Source of the DNA: Chamaelirium japonicum
Taxonomy: Eukaryota > Streptophyta > Magnoliopsida > Liliales > Melanthiaceae
NCBI GenBank assembly: GCA_947650365.1
Contig: OX393550.1
Span: forward strand, 101,892,343 to 101,956,342
DNA length: 64,000 bases
Direction of reading: 5' to 3'
Under the pieces are notes generated by a model. It was not told the DNA's origin. It worked only from the letters and a program-made list of their open reading frames with translations, and ran no database searches. This document shows, piece after piece, positions 28,627 through 38,554 of this stretch (within the stretch, counting starts at the first letter, position 1; every line of letters begins with the position of its first letter). A program made the translations under genes and the position numbers.

Positions 28627-30602
28627 CTGTATGTATGGAAAAAAGATTTGGGTCGTCTTTATTGCACATACAAAGATTACAAAGCTGGGACCCGGAGGCT
28701 CGGGGGTGGTAAGTCGGGTGCGATGAAGATTTGATTAGGGTATTGTGAGAGAGATCCTCTAGAGGGTCCCTTTGATCCGCATCTCCACGTTACTTAATGC
28801 TAGAGCTCTGGAGGGGTTGTCCAGGACAGAGGTTTTTACAAGGTTTCAGGTTTCTTTATAGGTCGAGGGTTTTGGCCTTTGCTTTTGTCCCTTTCGTGCT
28901 TCGTGCTTTCTCGGCTAGGAGGCTTTTGGCGTCATTTGCTCGATCTTCGCATATCCCTCGGGTCTTGCTAGACCTCGACATCCTTGATCGTCAGTTCGCG
29001 GCGTCAATCGTGCTTTTGACGTCAGCTTTGGCTTTGGCATAGCTCTGGCTTTTTGTAGTGCTTTGACGCTTGTGCTTGAACGTGAATGAGAGACTCGTGG
29101 TGCTTTAGCTCTTCTAGACTTGGCGTCGTATTGGTTAAAACGTGTGTTGCTTTTGTTCGTGTTCGTCGTAGTTCATTGGCTTTTGGCACGTGTGTTGCTT
29201 TGGCCTGGCTTTACCGGTGCTTTGTTTTGGCTTTGACCTTTGCTTTGGTTTGATCTTCTCCTCGAGCGGCGATAGCTATATCTCCGAGGCTTTTTTATTC
29301 TGGCTTTCTCCTTTTGTGGACAGAACTTTGGCACCGACAGTTGTGGTGTCGGCTTTGGTTTATCTTCTTATTCGGACTTCTTTGGCATTTTTAGAGTTAA
29401 AGGCTTCTTTTGAAGATGACGGGTGTAGCACCAATCTCCGTGCAACAGTTGTAGTGTTCGCTTTTGTTGATAAAGAAGGCGGGTGTAGCACTGGTCTCCG
29501 TGCAACGGTTTTAGTGTCGACTTTTGTTGATGAAGATGACGGATGTAACACTGGTCTCCGTGTGACGGTTGTAGCGTCGGCTTTTGTTGATGAAGACGGC
29601 GGGTGTAGCATCGACTTCGGGCCTTTTTCTCCAAGCTTTATTCTTTGTGCGAGGAGTTGAAGCTTTGTTGAAGGCGACAGGGTGATACCGACTTTGATCT
29701 TCTCCTCCGGCCTTTGCTTTTGGCATCTTCAGAGTTGATATAGATCATTGGAGACGACGGGGTAATGCTAACTCCGAGCCTTCTTCTCCAAGCTTTATTC
29801 TTTATGCAAGGAGGCAAAGCTTTGATCTTCTTGTGCAAGGCCTTCACGTTGATGAGGACTTGTGGGCTAAGTCGTTCCCACGGGATGCGCTCGCCCTCGC
29901 CTTATGAAGCCTTTGATCGTCGAGCGTTGGAGCCATCTTGTCTTCAGAGCCTCCACCCTTTCTTCAGTCTTCGACCTTTGATGCCATCCCCCACCCCCTC
30001 TATTTATAAGCGAAGGGGGAGGAAGGGAGTGATATGGCTGCGATTTGGTGTGTCCCTTAAATATCTCCCCCTATAACCGATGAGATTTGTCTTCCTTTTT
30101 TGGAGGAAACAATCTCAATCTTTTTCCTTTTTTGTAGCGGTGGTTATGGGCTAAATATGGCTCAATCGTGTGGGATATGAGCAATCTTTGCACTTTCAAA
30201 TCGATGGTGACACGACATTGAACTCGGTTCATCAGATTGAGGGATCGGCACGGATTCACAATATGTAGACGTCCAAGCTACCTCCCCCCGCGCTAGGTGA
30301 TTTTTCTTTCTTTCCTTCTCTTTCTTTCTTTTCCCTTTAGGGCCAGCCATACCTCCCCAAAAGGGGGAGGGCTCGGTTTTGAAGAAAAGGGGCAGGTGGG
30401 ACTCTATTTTGGGTGGGCCCACCCAACCCCTTTTTGGCTTCGGGTGGTGGGTTCGTTCGAGTCGAGTCCGGTCAGTTTCTTTTCGCGGACCATTGTGCGC
30501 GGGCCGAGTTTCGCATGCGGGCCGTTGTGTGTGGGCCGGCTTTGTATGTGGGCTGTTGTGTGCTGGCCAAGTTTAATTTGCGGGCTAATTTTCATGCCCA
30601 CA
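28627..30602 (-). repeat. 5' LTR of gypsy fossil 2
   Basis: The inner border is set by the primer-binding site; the outer border is a proposed TGTGGGCATG start (minus strand) at 30,602. Between 29,400 and 29,620 are four to five copies of a ~60-bp unit (GACGGCGGGTGTAGCA...GTCGGCTTTTGTTGATGAAG). Confidence 0.6.
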
Positions 30603-32010
30603 AACGATATTTGTTACATTGTAGAGTTACACCAAAACAAAACAAGCACAAGACATCCTTTATTTCTCCCTCCTTCGCCTTCAAGCATTCTCCTGGAAGG
30701 ACTTGTACAGAGGGTCCTCCCCTTCGACCTCCTATGGTTCCTCCTCACTTGGGACCTTATAACATGTATGATTAGGCTCTGCAATACCGAGATTTATAGG
30801 GATGCGAGCCTCAATATATTTTCATTGACTCAGTAGGTTCATGATGCATATTATTTTCAATTCATTACCATGCTATAGAATTACAACATACCTAACAATT
30901 CATTCACTTACACTTTTAGAACAATTAACCAAATGTAACCCTTTCATGCCTCAGTCTGGGTCAAAGTATCAGACCCAAAGTTGTTTCGGCCTCATCTAGG
31001 CTAGGATCAAACCCAAAGGCATTTTCGACTATTCAGTAGGGCTAGCTCCACTTCCCAAAAGTGTCGGCCTCAGTACTCAGTAGGGCTAGCTCCACACCCG
31101 AGTCATTTCGGTCTTAGCTGGTCTAGCTCCACGTCCTCAAATGTCAAGAATTTTCATATCCATTCATACGCAAAATTTATTTCAAAATAATCGTGGTTCT
31201 AATAACACATAAATAAAAGTAAATTTTGGACGATCTTCTCTTCTACTTAGGTTCGGCTCTAAATAATCGATACTATGCATTAGATTAAGGTAATCATCAT
31301 TTTACAATGTTAATAGGTTAGGATTCCTATTATGAGCTCTGGATTTCTTCATCACGAGTTCGTGACCCCGGACAAAATTAAATTCGGGTATGCCTACCCA
31401 TCCAAAAGGGTATTTTGGTAATTTTAGCCTTGTTAGGTCAATATTTCTAAAATGTAGTAGGTCTCTTTGCTATATGTCCGTGGCAGCAAACACAACTAGA
31501 TTCTGAGTCCGATTGCTCTAGTTATGATCAACAAGGCCTTATAGATCACATAATGCTGATGGGTTGTTTTCAGTAGTATTCTTGGATTGCCTTTAACAAT
31601 TGGCCGGTTGTAATCAGGCTGGGCCAGTACTATTCCTAAGTTGAATGGGTATTAAATGGGTTAGGCCCAACTATGAATGACCTCTTGGACCCAGTATTAT
31701 TCCTAAGCTTAATAAATATTAAATGGGTTAGGCCCAACTGTGAATGGGATAGGCCCAATTTTTATTAAATTGTAAACAGGACCGGGGCTCGCACCTAGGG
31801 CGGTCGAGTTGGTGTGGGCGGCCGACGAATTATGGTCCGGTGTGCGGGGGGGAGGTGGTCCGGCGGGTGGTGACCGGTGATTGGAGGTTTGGCGGGTGGT
31901 GACCAGTGATAAGTGACTAGAGGTTCGACGAGTGGCGGCCGAGGGTGGGTCCGGCGACTGACGTGCTCCAACGATGGTGGATGGCGTCCGAGGTGCCCTC
32001 CGACGGGAGT
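30603..32010. other. Intergenic DNA with short repeats, no gene seen
   Basis: The stretch holds repeated CAGTAGGGCTAGCTCCAC words (31,036-31,140) and a ~66-bp tandem duplication ending GGGTTAGGCCCAACT (31,624-31,750). No coding or transposon hallmark was recognised; it may be old LTR-element sequence. Confidence 0.4.
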
Positions 32011-32193
32011 ACGAATTTGTTCCAACCTCTTTAAAGAGGTTGGAGCATCCCGCTCTCTCTCATTGGTCCATTCCAAAGATATTTTTGTCATTTCCTATTT
32101 TTATCATGGTGAAATGACCAAAGACCCTCGAGATGGACCAATGAGAGAGAGCGGGATGCTCCAACCTCTTTAAGGAGGTTGGAACAAAACCGT
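32011..32193. mobile_element. 183-bp near-palindromic MITE
   Basis: The two halves are inverted copies (TTTGTTCCAACCTCTTTAAA, then GCATCCCGCTCTCTCTCATT), with a short AT-rich centre. Each end also holds its own small palindrome CCAACCTCTTTAAAGAGGTTGG. Target duplication is unclear. A second family member at 32,892 carries an insertion. Confidence 0.75.
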
Positions 32194-32252
32194 TCTCCCT
32201 CCAACGGGCGGTGACGGCGATCCGGTGTAGTGGTACTGGAGGTAGTTAGGGA

Positions 32253-32699
32253 TAGGGCTGGCAATTTCGGACCTGACACGTAGACCCGGCACGAAGTTAG
32301 CGGGTCTGGGTCAGGGCTAAACGGGTTTGGGTCGTAAACGAGTCGACACGATAGATCCGTTTAATAAATGCGTTGTGTCCGGGTTTAGAGTCTGGACATG
32401 ATAGACCCTGGTAGACCTGTTTAAAATTCAACGGGTCGTGTCGGGTCTACCCACAATCCGATACTGTAATATATAGTATCAACGGATCTATCGGGTTAGG
32501 TCGGGTCGAGTCGGATTGGGTCGGATCAGGTCAACTGAATAAACCCATGTGGTAAACGAGTATACCCGTTTATAAACAGGTTGGGTACGGGTTTAGGAGA
32601 GAGACGATTAGTTAAACGGGTCAGGTCCGAGTCTAGGGGTTATGACCCGAAACTAGAGACGACCCAAACCCCATCCGACACGACCCATTGCCACCCCTA
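32253..32699. mobile_element. hAT-type MITE rich in GGGTCGGGT words, copy 1
   Basis: The termini TAGGGCTGGCAAT and, on the other strand, TAGGGGTGGCAAT are followed inward by GGGTCGTGTCGGGT-like words. Flanks GTTAGGGA (32,245) and ATTAGGAA (32,700) are an imperfect 8-bp duplication. 447 bp, non-coding. Confidence 0.75.
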
Positions 32700-32891
32700 A
32701 TTAGGAAGGAGGGGAAAGGGGCACGATTTTATGAGGGTGCCCTTGTTCATCAAATTTTCAAATGACGCCATTCTAAAGGGCCATGGGATGGCTCCACTGT
32801 GTTCGTACCATAACTTTTTTTTTTTTTTTTGACAGTAAATAGGCCATGGGATTTTTTTTTTTTTTTGGTAGATAGAACGCTTTTGTTTTAA

Positions 32892-33505
32892 AGATGCTGG
32901 AGCATCACCCTCTCTCTCATTGGCCTATTTCGAGGGCATGTATGTTATTTTGTACTATTTATCATGGTGAAATGACCAAAAAGACATTGGAAAGTATTTT
33001 TTTTCAAAATATTATTAAAAAAATAAATATTTAACTAAATAACGGTTGATCAAAACTATTTACCAACCTAGCGTTCTGACAGCCACCTGGCATGTCAGCG
33101 TTATAAAGCGAGTTGCGAGTTTTTTTTTTCCATTCAAGTAGAACCCGATATTTGGATTACCGGTATTCTGAATACCGAGTTTAATCGAAGTCTCTTATAT
33201 AATCTTTCCATATTTAGCCATTTTTTCATTGGATTTCAGGTAAACCCGGTATCCAGAATACCGGTTTTAAACCCGATAATCCAACTACCGGATTCTACTT
33301 GAAACGGAAAAAAAAAAACTCACGACTCGTTTTACGGCGCTGACATGCCACATGGTTGTCAAAACGCTAGGTTGGTAAATAATTTTGGTCAACTGCTATT
33401 TAGTTAAATATTTATTTTTTTAATAACATTTTGAAAAAAATCCCCTTTCGAAATGGACCAATGAGAGAGAGAGAGAGAGGGTGAATCAGTATGCTCCAAT
33501 AAAAT
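32892..33505. mobile_element. Second copy of the 32-kb MITE family, split by a foldback element
   Basis: The ends (GCTGGAGCATCACCCTCTCTCTC, right side GAGAGAGGGTGAATCAGTATGCTCC) and the inner word ATCATGGTGAAATGACCAAA match the MITE at 32,011-32,193. The copy is interrupted by the element at 32,996-33,441. Confidence 0.7.
32996..33441. mobile_element. 446-bp foldback element nested in a MITE
   Basis: Arms of about 195 bp (left from 32,996, right back from 33,441) are inverted copies: ATTTTTTTTCAAAAT, TAAATATTTAACTAAATA, ACCAACCTAGCG and GGATTACCGGTATTC all recur on the other strand. The loop is about 45 bp. A transcript would form a long hairpin. Confidence 0.8.
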
Positions 33506-33701
33506 CGTTCCCGAGTCCATACTGGGAGTCGATCAGGGGACCTTTCTAAAATGTGAGGTAGTACAACCAGGCCAGAGCCAGTGTTGGCAATGGAAAGTTG
33601 AGCTCAAGATTTAGCATTGCTTCTCGTTCACAAACCTCGTCTCCCAGCAACCGACGGCGGCGGCGGCGGCGGCTTCTTCAGCAATAGCTCCTCCAAAACC
33701 G

Positions 33702-33748
<47 letters not shown>

Positions 33749-35690
33749 ACACCCTAGCCTGAAGCCCCCTCCTCTATTACCTGAGGTGAGCCAGAGGGGG
33801 AGGAGCCGCATCTTCGCTAGCCCATCCCTGTGGTTTTTCTTCCCTTCTGTGTTAGAGAGGGTTTTTCCACATAAATCTTGTATAATCTTTGGTCGGTAGT
33901 ATCCGATGTGGGCTTGTTTGGATGTGGCGTATCTATGACATGTGTTTCTTTGCTTATGCATTGTTGTAATGCTTACGCAAAGAAACACATGTTCATAGTT
34001 ATACTTGTTTGTTTATTTTTGTCGTCTATACATATTTTCATGGAAATGGGATCATGTTGGCTTCTCCGGTGGGGATCACATGTGCAAATGGGTGGTGGGG
34101 CTTCTATTTGTTCACGGGTTGGGACGAATTCTCAAAAGACCAGCTAGGGGCACATATTTGAACCTATACAACTGGTTGCACATCTAAACAAGCAACAACC
34201 AAACATAAAATTCTGTTTGTACCTGTGCAAATAGAAACCCACCCCTATTTGCACAAGATCCAAACGATACCTAATGATTCCACTTTTTACATCTTTTGTA
34301 TTAAATACCCCTTGTCCTTTACTCATGAGATGATAGTAAAGAAACACATATATTGGTGTTCATTCAATCCTTTTAATTCACCTTTTTCCCCGCATAATTC
34401 ATATTTTGCAAACAGCCTTATACTTATGATTTCCCATGTTCAAAAACTTTCTTGTGATCATCCCTTTTAACCAAGTATTAGATTAGATATCTAGTATTTG
34501 GATCGGGCTCTCGGCCAGGCTTTCAGGCTACCTTTAGGGTCGGACCGTCGAGGCTTTTTTTACACCCCTAGGTCCTTGGAAGGGGGCAGGGAGATGCTTA
34601 CAAAATTTTGCACTTAAGGTCCTTGAGTAAAATCTTGTTTCCTGCTTATTGGTGACAATAATCAAACAATCCCAATGTTCTATGGCACCGATGGTGGTGC
34701 CATATGATATACCCTTAGACATGCTAATCGATGTAACTTTTTTTTTTTTAATTTCCTTTGCACCGGATGAATCAACGAAGACCACCTGGAAGCCCATTAC
34801 AGGAAAATAAAGATTAATTATTCAGAGTATGTAATCCAAGGGATTTAATGTCTCCTTGTGTAGCATCTTTCTACTTCCACACCCTTCATTTTCCTATCAA
34901 TTTGACAATAGAAGTGGTACAACATGAACGAAAAACTTTAAACGGGTCAGCCTCCTATTCCTTCAGTAGAGGAGGTTGGTTTTTGTCTCCGAGTCCAATA
35001 CAATTTAATGGTCGAGTACTGAACAACTTAAAAACGTAAACAAGATAAAATATGTGCCTAATGAGAAGAGGCTTCCTCTAAAGGTCTAAAGAAGGGAAGC
35101 TGACCCCTTATAGGCTCCATCAAAGACCGACAACCCCTCTTCACAAGCAAGGCAGGACACTTCTTGTCATGTTAGCTAACTCTCCTTTGTTCTTCTTAAG
35201 CAGCTTCTTCTCATATGTTGTTCTTCATGCACCCCAAGATTTAGACTTAACATGCATAATTATGTAACTTAATGAGTGTTCTCTAAAAAATTTGTGCAAA
35301 ATCTATTTGATATTAGCTCACGATAAAAAACCTATCGAAGAAGTTTATATAAACTATAAAGAGGAAGCCAACATGTCAAACTGATCATTTTCATTCATCA
35401 CTAGCCACTTAGTTTCAACTTGCACAGTATTTTCATAATGTTTTGGAATAGCTATACCAAAAGAAAAATACAATATTTGCTTACAATTGACTTGAAACCT
35501 AAAGAAAGAACAATCATGTAATAACATCTAGCTAAACTTTACATACTTTACAAACATGAAGACCAGCCCGAAAGTCCACCAAATGAAAAACAAAGAAAAC
35601 ATATGAAACTATTATTGGTATGCGCAACAAATGGGATACCAAAAAAAAAGAAGAAAATGTGATAAGAAATTATCGTTCAGGATGAAATTC
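33506..35690. other. Intergenic DNA, no gene assigned
   Basis: It contains a GCG-repeat segment (33,653-33,673, Ala run if translated) followed by a CT microsatellite (33,703-33,746). This could be the transcribed leader of an unidentified gene, but no start codon fits. Frames at 33,878-34,187 and 34,534-34,797 are open but unrecognised. Confidence 0.35.
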
Positions 35691-35693
35691 AAC

Positions 35694-35860
35694 CTTATTC
35701 AAAGTACGAACAGTGGTAAACCGGAGCACAGGATTTGATGAACTCAGAAATGCTTGTAGAACACTAATTGCGGGAGTTACCTCTCAGCTGGTAAAGCCAC
35801 TCAACTCTGTTATTGCTCTTGCAGCTTCCAATTTCACATCAGAGCATATCACAACGATAC
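35694..35860 (-). pseudogene. Gamma-COP (coatomer subunit gamma, SEC21-type) pseudogene fragment
   Basis: The minus strand encodes LEAARAITELSGFTS and then, in the same frame after a TGA codon, [20 protein letters not shown] and FTTVRTLNK. This is the conserved stretch of plant gamma-COP (EAARAITELSGVTSRELTPAI...VLRFAAVRTLNK). TGA stands where the family has Arg (CGA to TGA). The residues before LEAAR are already garbled and no neighbouring gamma-COP exons are found nearby. The real protein is an adaptor of the COPI coat; this piece is a dead copy of one exon or of part of a retrocopy. Confidence 0.78.
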
Positions 35861-36338
35861 ACTGCTGTAGAGGTCAATATGGGAACAAGATGCACTGACA
35901 CCTGTATGTAAGCCAAATCTACGTTTCTTAACAATTCAAGTTGGGTGGATCGTTATCTCAATTATCTTCTCCCAGCCACTTGGGCAAGCCAAGAGGAGTC
36001 CAAATAGCTAGTTCATGGGAGAAAATACTATTCGAAAGAATAATCAATCGCAGAGTTCAAGATGTGTTATATGACACTACATATGGTCCCTACCCCCGGA
36101 CTTCGAAGGGTCGCCGTCGACGAATTTGACCATACCCGGCGAATGTGCTTTGGTTACGATTTCGTCACTCAAGGTTACAAATGTATCTCGTTCTGCGCCC
36201 ATGATCTGCCCGTCTCATACCCTCCTCTACCGGCGTGCCTGTCGGTATGACAACGACCGCAACCTTGCCTCCGACATACTAGCACTTGGGGAATCCATGA
36301 TGTTGCGTCAGGAATTTCATGCATGCCCCTTTTTTGGC

Positions 36339-36460
<122 letters not shown>

Positions 36461-36598
36461 GACTGCCCTCCGATGGAATCATGTAATAACCCCTGGTTAG
36501 AAAAAATAGGGAGTGAGTATATCCTAAAGGCCGTCGTTTGATTCCTGATATGGACACCGAGGAGCGAACTTCCCCTCAAGGCCGCTGTTGCCTAGTTT

Positions 36599-37528
36599 GT
36601 GATTGCAAATCCTGACCGTTGATGTCATATTCACGGGATTACAAAATTTAATAAAAATAACAGTTATGCTGCCTTTCCTCATTTTGATCTTCGGACCTCT
36701 CTAAGCCCATGCTCTAGCGCCCTGTCCTCTGATCGCCTGGCTGGTCCCTAAAAAAAAGTATATCAGGATCAAATTGTATTTACTTTGAACTTTCTTACAT
36801 TTTCCCTCAAGAGTAAAAAACAACATGATATACCTATCCCCATTTTAAAGATATACCTACACCAAATTTGAGTGTGTCAGAAAGGAAGTGCATCTTTAAC
36901 TTACAGGGTGGGTATAAGAGGCAATAGCTTTGCCCTTGAGGAAACATGTAAGAAAGTTCAGCGGAATTATGATTGACCCTTTAATCTAGACCACTCTTTA
37001 TCTCCCATTCTTTAAAGCTCATCCACTCTTTGTCCAACCGTCCTCCCTTATTATATATATTGCAAATGCAAATCCTGGCCGTTGATGTCATGTTCATGGG
37101 ATTACGAAATTTAATAAAATTAGTAGTTATATTAGCCTTCCCCCGTTTCGATCTTTAAACCTTTTTTGAGCCCATGCTCTAGCGCCGTGTCCTCTGATCG
37201 CCTGGTTGGTCCATCAAAAAAATATATATCAGGGTTGAATCATAATTACTTTGAACTTTCTTACCTTTTCGCTCAAGGGCAAAAAACGACCTGATATGCC
37301 TATCTTCATTTTAAAGATACACCAATATATGACAAAATTGGAGTGTGTTAGAAAGGGATGCATCTTTAAATTATAGGATGGGTATATAAGGCCATAACTT
37401 TGCCCTTGAGGGAAAAGATAAGAAAGTTTGGCGGAATACGATTGACCCTTTAATCTGGACCACTCTTTATCTCCCCTCCTTTAAATCTCATTCACTCTTT
37501 GTCTAACCGCCCTCCCTTATTATATAGA
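36599..37528. repeat. Tandem duplication of a ~465-bp unit
   Basis: Copy 1 (about 36,599-37,063) and copy 2 (about 37,066-37,528) align along their whole length: both begin near GCAAATCCTG(A/G)CCGTTGATGTCAT and end at CCTCCCTTATTATATA. They differ at roughly one base in eight. Each unit contains an inner inverted pair (AACTTTCTTAC...CCCTCAAG and CCCTTGAGG...GTAAGAAAGTT). Confidence 0.88.
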
Positions 37529-38554
37529 TGTTTGTAATATAAGCATTTTTATAATTCTAAAAATATTTAATTTATTAAATTTTATTATACTTACTCAAAT
37601 TTTACTCCAAACCAAATGAGGTATATCTCTACTTCGACATTTGTTCTACACGTATATATCATACTTTTACATATAATATCTCAACTTTTACCTTGACTTA
37701 ATTTTGCTTCCAATCAAACAAAGCCTTATCCGTTTTAAGGTTAAGCCTATCTAAGTAAGAGTTTTTTCTTAGATATAAAAGAACCAGTACACTGATTAAC
37801 CACAGACATATCTATCATAACATATCCGAGTAACTATAGATGACTTGCGGGTTGGTTATGAAAAAGATCCCTGAAAGTTCTCGGAATCAGTCCTAATATG
37901 GAAATAGCCTTTATGACAAGTTTCTAATTAAAAAGATTAAAATTTTGCATAAATTTGGATCACGACAAAATCTTAGACGGAGAGACACCTAATGTCATTA
38001 AAACAAAATCCTATGGTATGCATGACTTTCTCAATTCAACCTTTGACAAAGTTAGGATATATCCAATACTGAGTCTACTCAATGACTGAACCATGGCTTT
38101 TCTAATTAATATGAAATACAAAGAAACAGTGAATAATGGACTAGAAATAAAAACAGACTTGGTAGTCTAAATCTAAACATGCAGAACTACATCGTCTGCT
38201 CTAAGGTATCTGTTTTTGATATGCAATGATGGTGCGGATAGGTTCTCTAAATGAGGGAGCCTACTGACCTTACCTTTTAAATAAGGATACTCTCTTCCCA
38301 CTGGATTAGGGGTTATGTATTGGATTTTCTTTCCTCTATCATCATTTATTCTTTTTTTTTTTAGTGTGTTGTACTCATCTACATTCGATAAATTCTCTGA
38401 CCTTTGCTGATAAGAATATGTTTTGACATCTCTCGTTTAACTAATATTTCATGTAGGGAGATACACCACTCAGATTAGTGTAAACTGATACAGATAGAGG
38501 AGTTAACGAAGGGTCAGTTAATTGTCACCCTCGGCAGCATATTTGCCTGCAGGA
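37529..38554. other. Upstream region of the L14 gene, nothing recognised
   Basis: AT-rich DNA has no recognisable repeat or coding sequence. The promoter of the mitochondrial L14 gene should lie here if exon 1 is correctly placed, but I can point to no element. Confidence 0.4.

Larger units (their letters stand above)
23062..30602 (-). mobile_element. Ty3/gypsy fossil 2, reverse orientation, 3' part absent
   Basis: On the minus strand, in order: LTR (~28,627-30,602), primer-binding site TGGCATGCCCGGTGGGACC (28,603-28,621), gag region (~28,100-26,970), aspartic protease with LLDCGS (~25,650), RT with YVDFRDLNNACP (~23,800) and sequence of the RT/RNase H connection (~23,240-23,070). RNase H, integrase and the second LTR are not in the window. 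The copy carries many breaks and is clearly old. Only one LTR survives, so no age can be computed. Confidence 0.85.

Noticed and set aside
33611-33720. Alanine-run coding stretch (GCG repeats) as the first exon of a gene, possibly L14
   Set aside because: No ATG in frame on the plus strand, and the phase does not fit L14 exon 2.
34005-34062. MEMGSCWLLR as alternative first exon of the L14 gene
   Set aside because: Poorer match and would require an upstream acceptor; the 38,555 candidate fits phase and family start better.
34534-34797. Minus-strand frame (GFQVVFVDSSGAKE...) near the gamma-COP scrap
   Set aside because: Does not match the gamma-COP C terminus or another family I can name.
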